Assembly (NCBI RefSeq): GCF_014203235.1
Contig: NZ_JACHIN010000003.1
Span: 51,491-115,490, forward strand
From: Nonomuraea endophytica
GTDB taxonomy: Bacteria; Actinomycetota; Actinomycetes; Streptosporangiales; Streptosporangiaceae
Length of the DNA stretch: 64,000 nucleotides
Direction of reading: 5' to 3'
Shown here: piece by piece, positions 17,639-25,167 of the stretch
Numbering within the stretch: position 1 is the stretch's first letter
Layout of the letters: the number at the start of each line of letters is the position of its first letter
The notes under the pieces: generated by a model
The model's input: the letters and a program-made list of their open reading frames with translations, nothing else
Database searches by the model: none
What the model was told of the DNA's origin: nothing
Made by a program: the position numbers and the translations under genes

Positions 17639-18364
17639 TCAGGGAGTCGCGGCGCGGCCCTTCTTCGCGGCGCGTACCTGGTGGAGCGTGATGTCGTAGT
17701 GCAGCTCCTCGACACTGTGGATGAAGCCCTGCAGGGCGGACCCCGCCGCCGAGTAGGCCTGCGAACTGCCCGAGGTGTCCCCGTTCTCCGGCAGCGCGGT
17801 CAGCTTGGCCTCAAACTCGGAGAACGCCGTGTCGAACTTCTTCCCCGCGATCCCGTACCGCTTGGCGAACGCGCGGGCCACCGGCAGGAACGCCAGCCCC
17901 TTGGCCCGGACCGCGGCGCTGTAGGCCTGCCACTCGGCCGGCTCCATCGACGGCTCTCCCCAGACGGACGCCGTCTTCCGCGCGTAGGAGTCGGTGACCT
18001 CCTCGGCCAGCGACCCGTCCGCCGCCACCGCCGACGCGTCCCGCGCCTCGTGCACGTCGTGCAGCTCCGCACTCGTGAGCAGCCCGAACGGCTCGCGCAC
18101 CGCCCGGGTGACCACCTTCCAGTCCTCCGCCATCGGCTCGTGCCGGGTCCTGGCCACGTCCCGGTCCTTTATCCGGTTGATGAACAACGCCACCACCAGG
18201 CCGCCCGAGGCGAAGCCGATGACGCTGGACAGCAGGTTGACCGTGATCGGGTGCTGCTGGAGCCAGGCGAGCTGGAACTGCTCCATGTACATGCTGAGGC
18301 CGAACGAGACGACCGCGATGACGGCCAGGATCCGCAGCAGAGCGCGCGGGGCATTCTGATCCAC
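17639..18364 (-). CDS. Two-helix membrane protein of unknown function
   Basis: 241 residues when started at the GTG at 18364, which has GGAAGGAA eight bases upstream; an upstream in-frame ATG at 18457 would add an Arg/Gly-rich stretch that looks untranslated. ALLRILAVIAVVSFGLSMY and ITVNLLSSVIGFASGGLVVALF are two membrane helices near the N-terminus, followed by a helical cytosolic domain (about 70-241) with SFLP-like and EELHYDITLHQVR segments. I do not recognise the family. Confidence 0.7.
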   Translation of the reverse strand: MDQNAPRALLRILAVIAVVSFGLSMYMEQFQLAWLQQHPITVNLLSSVIGFASGGLVVALFINRIKDRDVARTRHEPMAEDWKVVTRAVREPFGLLTSAELHDVHEARDASAVAADGSLAEEVTDSYARKTASVWGEPSMEPAEWQAYSAAVRAKGLAFLPVARAFAKRYGIAGKKFDTAFSEFEAKLTALPENGDTSGSSQAYSAAGSALQGFIHSVEELHYDITLHQVRAAKKGRAATP

Positions 18365-18772
18365 GAGTGGTTCCTTCCGGGGACCAGGAGATCGTAGCCC
18401 TTCCACCCCAGAGCGAACGCACCGGGAGCACTCGCCCCCGCCCGCCACCCTGCCCACCCCCGCCCACCCCGCCCTTCCTGGCGCTTCTGCCCTGCCCCTT
18501 CTTTCACCTTTGCTCCCGCCTGTTCCTTCACCTCTGACGCCAGCGCCCCACCTGCCACCCGCCGTCCACGCACCCTGCCGACCCCTGCCGCGCAGCCATG
18601 GCCCTCCTCGGACCCGCCTCTCCGCCGGGCCGTGGTCGCCTCAGCCCCGCCCTTACCGTCACCTCCACCCCCGTGCTCCCTTGGTCCAGGTGTGCTCCGC
18701 AAGGGGGGTCTGGTCGGTCCGTGGCCAGGTCGGCGGGGTTGGGTCTGCCGGAGCCCGAACCCTGGCCGTTGA
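18365..18772. other. Gene-free C-rich stretch
   Basis: About 400 bases of strand-skewed sequence (runs of CCC and CCTT on the plus strand) with no reading frame having a credible start, ribosome site or protein-like composition. It ends at the SOS-type promoter region. Confidence 0.5.
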
Positions 18773-18788
18773 TCGAACCCGTGTTCGC
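18773..18788. promoter_or_regulatory. LexA (SOS) box 1
   Basis: TCGAACCCGTGTTCGC matches the actinobacterial LexA consensus TCGAAC-N4-GTTCGA at 11 of 12 defined positions. It lies eight bases upstream of a -35 element and exactly 40 bp upstream of a second box, on the same helical face. Confidence 0.7.
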
Positions 18789-18796
18789 AGAATCGG

Positions 18797-18825
18797 TTGA
18801 CATCCAACGTGATCGAAATTATGTT
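18797..18825 (+). promoter_or_regulatory. Consensus vegetative promoter between two LexA boxes
   Basis: TTGACA (18797-18802), a 17-base spacer and TATGTT (18820-18825). Box 2 covers the -10, so LexA binding should block RNA polymerase. Expected start near 18832, reading toward the HEPN gene at 19093. Confidence 0.7.
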
Positions 18826-18828
18826 CGA
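18813..18828. promoter_or_regulatory. LexA (SOS) box 2, overlapping the -10 element
   Basis: TCGAAATTATGTTCGA matches TCGAAC-N4-GTTCGA at 11 of 12 positions and is nested in an ATCGAA-N6-TTCGAT palindrome. Confidence 0.75.
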
Positions 18829-18864
18829 TGCTGGACGCGGGGCTCGCGGCTCGCGTCTGCAGGT

Positions 18865-18912
18865 CCTGATCGCGGGCGAACCGCCTCCCCCATGGCGGGG
18901 TCCGCGATCAGG
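18865..18912 (+). other. Strong hairpin in the HEPN leader RNA
   Basis: An 11-bp perfect stem (CCTGATCGCGG at 18865-18875 with CCGCGATCAGG at 18902-18912) encloses a second 5-bp stem (18881-18885 with 18894-18898). No U-run follows, so it does not resemble a simple terminator. Confidence 0.6.
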
Positions 18913-18966
18913 GTCCACGGGCGAAGGGCGTGTCCTCGTCGTCGGCGGAGACGAGTGGGCGCGTCC

Positions 18967-19004
18967 CGGCCGGACGGGGTGAGGGGAAGCTCCTCGTCCG
19001 GCCG
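18967..19004 (+). other. Second strong hairpin in the HEPN leader RNA
   Basis: A perfect 10-bp stem, CGGCCGGACG (18967-18976) with CGTCCGGCCG (18995-19004), has an 18-base loop carrying a GAGGGG purine run. It ends about 75 bases before the AAGGAGG ribosome site of the HEPN gene. Confidence 0.6.
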
Positions 19005-19092
19005 CCCGGCGGAAATGTCGGTGGGCTCTGAAATTGTTAGCACCACCGGTGGAAACGCCGGCAGCCCCCATAACCCCAAGGAGGCGCGCAAG

Positions 19093-19539
19093 ATGTCTCG
19101 ACGGCAGACAGACAACACCGGCCCCCGGCTGTCGCCCGCGGTGCGGGCACACCTGGCGGATTCACGTGCCTGCCTGGCAGAGGCGATGACGGCCCGCACC
19201 CCGGCGACACGATATGTGGCGGCTCACATGGCGGCGCTGAGAGCGTCCGCCGCGATCCTGGCCGCCCACCCGAGGCCGATGGAGGGCCGCAGACGCCGCC
19301 TGCGCAGCGCCTGGGAGCTCCTGCCCGAAGCCGAACCCGACCTTGCCCCGTGGGCCGCCTACTTCGCGCAGAGCGCCGCAAAGCGCGCCGCTGCCGAGGC
19401 GGGCGTGGTCCGCGGCATCACCTCGGCCGACGCGGACGAGCTCCTGGCCGACGCCGAGACGTTCGTCACCACGGCCGAGTCCCTGCTGGGCGTCCCCGCC
19501 CAGCCCCAACTCCCCATAGACATCCCCCTCGCCGGCTAG
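19093..19539 (+). CDS. SAV_6107-family HEPN-domain protein
   Basis: 148 residues; ATG preceded by AAGGAGG (19078-19084). The all-helical protein has SRACLAEAMTA, then RYVAAHMAALRASAAILA with R40-x4-H45, the catalytic-type R-x4-6-H motif of HEPN ribonucleases, and later ELLPEAEPDLAPWAAYFA, SAAKRAAAEAGV and ADELLADAETFV, typical of the actinobacterial HEPN_SAV_6107 family. Other HEPN proteins cut RNA in toxin-antitoxin, defence or stress responses; this family's activity is not established. No antitoxin-like gene adjoins. Two LexA boxes 260-320 bases upstream suggest DNA-damage induction. Confidence 0.85.
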   Translation: MSRRQTDNTGPRLSPAVRAHLADSRACLAEAMTARTPATRYVAAHMAALRASAAILAAHPRPMEGRRRRLRSAWELLPEAEPDLAPWAAYFAQSAAKRAAAEAGVVRGITSADADELLADAETFVTTAESLLGVPAQPQLPIDIPLAG

Positions 19540-19576
19540 CACGAGCACCACGGCATGGCCTTCCCCCATGCCGGCT

Positions 19577-19710
19577 CCCGCCACCGGCGAGGGGGCTCCC
19601 CGCCCACCCATAACCACCAGCCCGGTCCGCCCCGGGCACCCGCTACCGGCGAGGGGCTCCTCGCCCACCTCGCAGCACGCCCCGGTCCGCCCCGGGGCGC
19701 CCGCCCTCAG
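19577..19710 (+). repeat. Two-copy imperfect tandem repeat, unit about 62 bases
   Basis: Units 19577-19638 and 19639-19699 both run CCCGCYACCGGCGAGG, CCCACC and CCCGGTCCGCCCCGGG; a third copy starts at 19700 and is lost within about 10 bases. Each unit holds an internal GCGAGG/CCTCGC-type inverted repeat. Placed just after the HEPN stop, it might aid transcript ending. Confidence 0.6.
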
Positions 19711-19932
19711 CACCATGCCCAGGCACTCCACCGCCCACCGAACCGCAGCAGCAACCCAGGACAACAGCGCCGCCCGCCGGTCCACGGTTGCCGCTCGGGA
19801 CCACGGCCGACGCGACGAGCCCGGCAGTCGCGGCGGACCCCAGGACCGCGGCAGCTGCCCGGCTGTGCGGAAGATGCCGGGGAGCTTGGGGGATCCCTGC
19901 GATCTGAGGCTCGGTTCAGGCCGAGAGGTTGA

Positions 19933-19976
19933 TTGACGGGCTGAGACGGTGGTTGACGGGCTGAGAGGCTGGTGAC
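19933..19976 (+). repeat. 20-base direct repeat, about 2.3 copies
   Basis: TTGACGGGCTGAGA occurs at 19933-19946 and 19953-19966, and a partial copy (GACGG) follows at 20-base spacing. Function unknown; the two-turn phase would suit adjacent protein sites. Confidence 0.5.
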
Positions 19977-20184
19977 GGTTGGCCTGCGCGGCGCAAGCTG
20001 GCCTGTGCGGGCAAGCGGGCACGTGCGTCGGTGGAGGCGGCCGACGGGCGGTGCGCTCGGTGGTTTCGCTATGGGCCGATCTGAGTCGGTGCGAGCGTCC
20101 CTATAGCAGGTCGGTGGGGTCACCGATGTCGTTGACCGCACCGGCCGTGGCGTCTGGGCCGGGCCGTAAAGGGCCGGGCCGGTC

Positions 20185-20190
20185 TATCGT
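20185..20190 (+). promoter_or_regulatory. Predicted -10 of the leaderless phosphatase-like gene
   Basis: TATCGT (TAnnnT class) is followed by exactly six bases and the ATG at 20197; there is no Shine-Dalgarno. No convincing -35 is seen. Confidence 0.5.
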
Positions 20191-20196
20191 CGCCGG

Positions 20197-20646
20197 ATGA
20201 ACGATCGACTCACCGGCGCGATCCAACTGCCGGACGGCGGCTGGGTGCGCGGACGCGGGCTGCGCAACGCCGTCCCGGAGGGGCCGGACCCCCAATACGG
20301 GCTGTACCTCGGCACCGCCAAGCTGCGCCGCAAGCACGATCACACCTGGCCGCACGACTGGATCGACTGGCCGGACTTCCTGCTGCCCCGCGACACGGGC
20401 GAGGCGGTCCGTCTGATCCGGGCCCTGCACGTACGGCTCCAGGCGGGTGAACCTGCCGAGGTCGCCTGCGGTGGCGGAGTGGGCCGCACCGGCACGGTCC
20501 TGTCGTGCCTCGCCGTGCTGTCAGGCCTCGCCCCCGCCGACGCGATCGCCTGGACCCGCGCCCACCACCACCCCCGCGCCGTCGAAACCCCCTGGCAGCG
20601 GCGGTGGGTGTCTCGGTTTCCATCCGTTACGGCACAGCCGTCCTAA
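20197..20646 (+). CDS. Small protein-tyrosine/dual-specificity phosphatase-like protein
   Basis: 149 residues, cytosolic. The P-loop VACGGGVGRTGT fits the C-x5-R-T/S phosphatase signature (Cys nucleophile, Arg phosphate binder), and WIDWPDF/LPRDT upstream may supply the general-acid loop. Related actinobacterial proteins are annotated as protein phosphatases, but a physiological substrate is not known. The ATG is preceded by a -10 at leaderless spacing. It stands alone, with repeat-rich DNA on both sides. Confidence 0.8.
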   Translation: MNDRLTGAIQLPDGGWVRGRGLRNAVPEGPDPQYGLYLGTAKLRRKHDHTWPHDWIDWPDFLLPRDTGEAVRLIRALHVRLQAGEPAEVACGGGVGRTGTVLSCLAVLSGLAPADAIAWTRAHHHPRAVETPWQRRWVSRFPSVTAQPS

Positions 20647-21065
20647 CGCCACCCGCCGTCGTGCGCCGGCCCCGATCGTGGGGATCGCTTCTCACGTCGG
20701 ACGTGGTTCCCGCCGCAACGGCGCCTGTTGACCGGCCAAGCGCACACGACCAGCCCAATCGCCCGGCAACCTGACGACCCGAGAGCTCCTGGATGTCGGC
20801 AAGCCCGCATGTCTCCGAGCCTGCGTGCCCAGGCCCGCATGTTTCCGACCTGGGTGCCCAGGCCCGGACCTGCGTGCCCAGGCCCGCGTGTCACCAATGT
20901 CCGCGTGAGGGATCTGCGGCGCGACACTTGGGCAGGTTGCTAGACGCGCGTGGGGTTCCGTGGGATGGAGGGGTATCAAGATCCGGTGTGGCTCCAAGCC
21001 CCTGAGTGCCCCTATGGCCACACCCCCGGCCCACAGTCACCCCCGGGGGCCCGGGGAACGCGAAA
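20647..21065. other. Intergenic stretch with 30-base degenerate repeats, no gene
   Basis: About 420 bases between the phosphatase-like gene and the bldD terminator. Apart from the repeat cluster at 20804-20895 I see no gene, promoter or RNA. Confidence 0.5.
20804..20895 (+). repeat. Degenerate tandem repeat of about 30 bases
   Basis: Units begin CCCGCATGT at 20804 and 20834, CCCGGACC at 20863 (shortened to 20 bases) and CCCGCGTGT at 20883; each full unit ends TGCCCAGG. The spacing and decay argue against CRISPR. Confidence 0.65.
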
Positions 21066-21092
21066 GGCGCGCCTGAGGTGTTCAGGCGCGCC
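21066..21092 (-). terminator. bldD transcription terminator
   Basis: A perfect 11-bp stem, GGCGCGCCTGA with TCAGGCGCGCC, has a five-base loop. It lies 16 bases past the bldD stop and is followed on the minus strand by TTTCG, a short U-run. Confidence 0.8.
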
Positions 21093-21107
21093 CTCTCACG
21101 AACTAGG

Positions 21108-21602
21108 TCAGAACGACTCGACCGCCCGCCGGGCCTCGGCGTCGAGCACGCCCCAGCTGATCAGTTCCTCGGTCAGCTCACTCGGCGACTTGTCATAGAT
21201 CACGGCAAGGGAGCGCAGGTCCTCCTGCCGGATCGAGAGCACCTTGCCGTTGTAGTCACCGCGCTGCGACTGGATGGTCGCCGCGTACCGGGCGAGTGCC
21301 CCGGCCTTCTCCTTCGGCAGCGTGGCCAGACGCTCGAGGTCGATCACAAGCTTGGGTGTCGGGCCGAGCGGGCTGGGGGCGGCGCCGCCCGGCAGCAGTT
21401 CGGACACCGGTACCCCGTAGAAGTCGGCAAGCTCGGCAAGCTTCTGCACCGTGACGGCCCGGTCGCCGCGCTCATAGGAGCCCACGACCACGGCTTTCCA
21501 GCGTCCGCGCGACTTCTCCTCGACTCCGTGCAGGGACAGCCCCTGCTGGGTGCGGATCGCGCGGAGTCGTGCACCCAGCGATTTTGCGTACTCAGACGGC
21601 AT
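21108..21602 (-). CDS. bldD: Developmental master regulator BldD
   Basis: 164 residues from the ATG at 21602, matching Streptomyces BldD in length and almost throughout. The N-terminal XRE-type helix-turn-helix (LRAIRTQQGLSLHGVEEKS, VVVGSYERGDRAVTV) binds DNA; the C-terminal domain carries RGD-x8-RQED, the RxD-x8-RxxD signature that binds tetrameric cyclic di-GMP. In Streptomyces BldD with c-di-GMP represses sporulation genes and its own gene during vegetative growth. Intact motifs imply the same signalling here. The frame is open upstream to 21794, but that extension includes the promoter and is not BldD-like. Confidence 0.96.
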   Translation of the reverse strand: MPSEYAKSLGARLRAIRTQQGLSLHGVEEKSRGRWKAVVVGSYERGDRAVTVQKLAELADFYGVPVSELLPGGAAPSPLGPTPKLVIDLERLATLPKEKAGALARYAATIQSQRGDYNGKVLSIRQEDLRSLAVIYDKSPSELTEELISWGVLDAEARRAVESF

Positions 21603-21765
21603 CGTTGTGGCCCCCCGGCTCGTGTTATGTACTGCTCTCAGTAGATTGTGCGCCTTTGCGACGATTGCCCCGGCCACCGGGGGGTCTGGCGCCAAGCTCG
21701 GCACCATCGGTAGCCATGGCCCTGGGTTTAGCCCAGAACGCCGCGCAAAGTGGTTACGCACAGTG

Positions 21766-21794
21766 ACGGTAAAGGGGGTTAAGCCGAAGGTCAA
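21766..21794 (-). promoter_or_regulatory. Predicted bldD promoter
   Basis: On the minus strand TTGACC (plus 21789-21794), 17 bases and TACCGT (plus 21766-21771). A TCACT half-site follows at once, compatible with BldD autoregulation, but no full BldD palindrome is evident. The leader would be about 155 bases. Confidence 0.55.
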
Positions 21795-21902
21795 GCTGAT
21801 TGGAAAAAAGATGCCGAATCCGGTCCGGTATGGATCGCCTCAAACGCCCCTCTTGTCCCGTTGGTAACAGTACTTCGTCATAGTTTGCCGAGGGATATCC
21901 AG

Positions 21903-22769
21903 CTATGGCTCTCGAGTCAGGATCATGACGGGGCAGGTTGCCGCCTTGACGATTTTGATGGAGGTGTCGCCCAGAAACACCCGGCGCAGCGGCCCGGAAC
22001 TACTCGACGCGCAGATGATCAGCTCGCCGTCCAGCCACGTGGCCGCGCCCAGGGCCTGGGCCACGTTCCTGCCCTCCAGGATCTCCACGTCCACCTGCAG
22101 CCTGCGGCGCTGCCCGCGCGCCGCCGCCTTCAGGTCGGCCGCCGCCTGCTCGCGCAGCCGTTCGGACATCTCCTGCTCGATCTTGGCCTTCCTGGCGCTG
22201 CTGACGACCAGCGTGACCAGCCGCAGCGGCACGTCCAGGCTCACCGCCGCCCGCGCCGCCTCGGCGACCGCGTGGTCACAGCCGGGGCCGCGCCGGTAGG
22301 CGACCGTGAGGCGTTCGAACTCGGCCGGCGGCTCCTCCGACCAGCCCTTGGGCGCCAGCAGTACCGGAACGGAGGATGAGTGCAGCAGCTGGTCGGCGGT
22401 GCTGCCGAGCGAGATGCGGCCCTTGGCGCCCGAGGGCGCCGAGCCGATCACGACCACGTCCGCCTCGCGCTTGCGGGCCAGCTCCACCAGGCCGCGCCCG
22501 CTGCCCTTGTTGGTGTGGACGACGTAGTCGGCCTCGTCGCCGGCCAGTTCGCGGGCCTGCTCCAGCGTCCCGTCCGCCTGCTCGCGCAGGTAGGCGCGCC
22601 AGGCGCTCTCGTCGGCCTTGGCAGGCCCCGGCGTGTTCCAGGCGGGCGGCTGCACGGTCGCGACCGTCAGCTTCGCCCTGGCCTGCCTGGCCAGGAGTAC
22701 GGCAAGCGCCAGGCCGTCACGTCCGCGAGGCTCGGCGATGAAGCCGGTCAGCACGTTCTCGATCTTCAT
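21903..22769 (-). CDS. Universal stress protein, two tandem UspA domains
   Basis: 288 residues from the ATG at 22769, which overlaps the permease stop (ATGA). The first UspA domain (1-145) has ADVVVIGSAPSGAKGRISLG, close to the ATP-binding G-x2-G-x9-G-S/T motif, and SSSVPVLLAPKG; the second (150-288) ends TSIKIVKAATCPVMILT. Actinobacterial tandem Usps bind ATP and are often induced under hypoxia or energy stress. Its place at the end of an arginine deiminase operon fits survival under energy limitation. Confidence 0.9.
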   Translation of the reverse strand: MKIENVLTGFIAEPRGRDGLALAVLLARQARAKLTVATVQPPAWNTPGPAKADESAWRAYLREQADGTLEQARELAGDEADYVVHTNKGSGRGLVELARKREADVVVIGSAPSGAKGRISLGSTADQLLHSSSVPVLLAPKGWSEEPPAEFERLTVAYRRGPGCDHAVAEAARAAVSLDVPLRLVTLVVSSARKAKIEQEMSERLREQAAADLKAAARGQRRRLQVDVEILEGRNVAQALGAATWLDGELIICASSSSGPLRRVFLGDTSIKIVKAATCPVMILTREP

Positions 22770-24187
22770 CGGGGCACCTCCGTGCGGAGCCTGGAGTGGC
22801 GGTAGCCGTACAGGAAATAGCAGATGAAACCGACGGCCATCCACAGCGCGAACGCCAGCCACGTGACGCCCTGAAGGCCGGCCATCACGACCACGCACAT
22901 GATCACGCCGAGGATCGGCGTGATCGGGAACAGCGGCGTCCTGAAGTTGCGCTGAAGGTCGGGCCGGGTACGGCGGAGCACGATCACGCCGACGTTGACG
23001 ATCGCGAAGGCGAACAGGGTGCCGATGCTGGTGGCCTCGGCCAGTTGCCCGAGCGGGATGAGCCCGGCCAGGACGCTGATGAACAGCGCCACGATCAGCG
23101 TGTTGGCGACCGGGACCTGGCGGCGCGGGTTGACCTTCTGGAACACCTTCGGGATCAGCCCGTCGCGCGACATCGCGAACAGGATGCGGGTCTGGCCGTA
23201 CATGACGGTGAGGACGACGCTGGCGATGGCGATGACGGCGCCGAAGGAGACGACCAGGCCGGGCCAGGTGGCGCCGGTGGCGAGGTCGACGATGACGGCG
23301 AGGCTGGCCTCGGTGTTCTCGGGGTCGAAGTCGGTCCACGGCATGGCGCCGATGGCGGCGACCGCGACCAGCACGTAGATCGCCGTCACGATCACCAGCG
23401 AGAAGATGATCGCCAGCGGCAGGTCGCGCTTGGGGTTCTTGGCCTCCTCACCGGCGGTGGAGGCGGCGTCGAAGCCGATATAGGAGAAGAAGACCTGCGA
23501 GGCGGCGGCGGTGATGCCGAGGGCGCCCAGCGGGGCGAACGGGGTGAAGTTCTTCGACTGGAAGGCGGTGAACGCCACCACGCAGAAGAACGCCAGCACC
23601 GCGACCTTGATGAGCACGAAGACCACGTTGGCGGTGGCCGACTCGGAGGAGCCGCCGAGCAGCAGCCAGGTGCACAGCAGCACGATGAGGATGGCGGTCA
23701 CGTTGACGACGCCGCCCTTGTCGCCGGGGGAGTGGGTGATCGCCGCGGGCAGCTGCCAGCCGAACAGCCCCTGCAGGAACGTGTTGAGGTACTCGCCCCA
23801 GCCGACGGCCACGGCCGCGACCGACACGGCGTACTCCAGCATGAGACACCAGCCGCAGACCCAGGCCACGATCTCGCCGAGCGTGGCATAGGCGTAGGAG
23901 TAGGACGAGCCGGACACCGGGATGGTCCCGGCCAGCTCGGCGTAGCTCAGCGCGGAGAACAGGGCCGTGATGGCGGCCAGCACGAACGCCAGCACCACCG
24001 CCGGGCCCGCCTTCGGCACGGCCTGGCCGAGGATGACGAAGATGCCCGTGCCGAGCGTGGCGCCGACGCTGAAGAGGGTCAGCTGCCACAGGCCCATCGT
24101 GCGCCGTAGCTCGCCGCCCTCACCCCGGCCGGCCTCCGAGACGATCTCGTCCGTCGGCTTGATGCGGAACAACTGTGTCAGTGCCAC
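22766..24187 (-). CDS. APC-superfamily cationic amino-acid permease
   Basis: 473 residues with about 12 membrane helices. GATLGTGIFVILGQ is the conserved APC helix-1 substrate motif; GFDAASTAGEEAKNPKRDLP is the helix 6 region typical of CAT/YfnA-like amino-acid permeases. GGGGAGG lies five bases before the GTG at 24187, which favours this start over the GTG at 24193. It probably imports arginine or exports ornithine for the adjacent pathway. The universal stress gene starts within its stop codon. Confidence 0.88.
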   Translation of the reverse strand: MALTQLFRIKPTDEIVSEAGRGEGGELRRTMGLWQLTLFSVGATLGTGIFVILGQAVPKAGPAVVLAFVLAAITALFSALSYAELAGTIPVSGSSYSYAYATLGEIVAWVCGWCLMLEYAVSVAAVAVGWGEYLNTFLQGLFGWQLPAAITHSPGDKGGVVNVTAILIVLLCTWLLLGGSSESATANVVFVLIKVAVLAFFCVVAFTAFQSKNFTPFAPLGALGITAAASQVFFSYIGFDAASTAGEEAKNPKRDLPLAIIFSLVIVTAIYVLVAVAAIGAMPWTDFDPENTEASLAVIVDLATGATWPGLVVSFGAVIAIASVVLTVMYGQTRILFAMSRDGLIPKVFQKVNPRRQVPVANTLIVALFISVLAGLIPLGQLAEATSIGTLFAFAIVNVGVIVLRRTRPDLQRNFRTPLFPITPILGVIMCVVVMAGLQGVTWLAFALWMAVGFICYFLYGYRHSRLRTEVPR

Positions 24188-24226
24188 CGGCACCTCCCCA
24201 AAGAAGGGGCCTCCGCCCCGATGCGA

Positions 24227-25162
24227 CTAAAGCGTGCTGATCAGCGGCCAGGTGGCGCTCGGCGTGATGATCGTGCCCGCCTTCCCCTTGAGGATCTCCA
24301 CGGCCTGGTCGAGCTTGCCGATCGCGGCCATGTCACCCGTGGTCTCGACGAACCTGCACACCGCTTCCACCTTCGGCCCCATCGAGCCGGCGGGGAAGTC
24401 GATGGAGCGCAGTTCGTACGGAGTGGTGTGCCCGATCTCGCTCTGCTGCGGCGTGCCGAAGTCCTTCATGACCCGCGGCACGTCGGTGAGGATCAGGAAC
24501 GCGTCGCAGTCCAGCGCCTCGGCCAGCATCGACGCGGTCAGGTCCTTGTCGATGACGGCCTCGACCCCGGACAGCCGGCCCTGGGCGTCGCGGACGACCG
24601 GGATGCCCCCGCCGCCCGCGCAGACCACCACGACGCCGTCGCGTACGGCCTTGCGGATCAGCCGGGTCTCCACCACGCGCTGCGGCGCCGGAGAAGGCAC
24701 CACGCGGCGCCAGTACTGGCCGTCCTGCCTGACCACCCAGTCGTTCTCCCTGGCCAGCTTCTCGGCCTCGGCCTGCTCGTAGACCTGGCCGACGAACTTG
24801 GTCGGGTTCTCGAAGGCCGGGTCGACCGCCGAGACGAGCGTCTGGGTGACCAGCGCCATGACCTGCCGGCCGGGCAGGGCGTTCTGCAGGGCCTGCAGCA
24901 TCCAGTAGCCGATCATGCCCTGGGTCTCGGCGCCGAGCGTGTCGAAGGAGTAGGCCCTGGTCAGGTTGGTGTCGGCGGCGCTCTCCAGCGCCAGCATCCC
25001 GACCTGGGGACCGTTCCCGTGGGTGATGATCAGCTCGTGCTCTTCGGCCAGCTTGGCCAGCGTCTTCACCGCGATGTTGACGTTGGCGATCTGGGTGTCG
25101 GCGTCCGGCCGGTCCCCGCGCTTGAGCAGCGCGTTGCCCCCGAGGGCGACGATAACGCGCAT
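24227..25162 (-). CDS. arcC: Carbamate kinase
   Basis: 311 residues. MRVIVALGGNALLKRG, ITHGNGPQVGMLAL, VCAGGGGIPVV and DKDLTASMLAEAL are carbamate kinase signatures; FPAGSMGPKVEAVCRFVE is the C-terminal nucleotide-binding segment. It converts carbamoyl phosphate and ADP to carbamate and ATP, the energy-yielding last step of the arginine deiminase pathway. It starts five bases after the arcB stop. Confidence 0.95.
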   Translation of the reverse strand: MRVIVALGGNALLKRGDRPDADTQIANVNIAVKTLAKLAEEHELIITHGNGPQVGMLALESAADTNLTRAYSFDTLGAETQGMIGYWMLQALQNALPGRQVMALVTQTLVSAVDPAFENPTKFVGQVYEQAEAEKLARENDWVVRQDGQYWRRVVPSPAPQRVVETRLIRKAVRDGVVVVCAGGGGIPVVRDAQGRLSGVEAVIDKDLTASMLAEALDCDAFLILTDVPRVMKDFGTPQQSEIGHTTPYELRSIDFPAGSMGPKVEAVCRFVETTGDMAAIGKLDQAVEILKGKAGTIITPSATWPLISTL

Positions 25163-25167
25163 CGCGC

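Larger units (their letters stand above)
19540..20184. other. Intergenic stretch with two short repeat clusters, no gene
   Basis: About 650 bases without a credible reading frame. It contains a 62-base tandem duplication and a 20-base direct repeat (listed separately) and ends at the leaderless promoter of the phosphatase-like gene. Confidence 0.5.

Noticed and set aside
18528..18803. 91-codon minus-strand frame beginning between the LexA boxes
   Set aside because: No ribosome site, mixed codon use, no recognisable domain, and the consensus promoter points the other way. Kept in mind only because of its position.
21740..21800. Full BldD operator in the bldD promoter
   Set aside because: Only a TCACT half-site and weak GTTAC/GTGAC similarity are visible; no complete AGTGA-N-TCACT palindrome.
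21108..22769. Intact transposase or integrase to explain gene-poor region 18365-21065
   Set aside because: No such gene, terminal inverted repeat or tRNA target was found on either side; the repeats look like local expansions.
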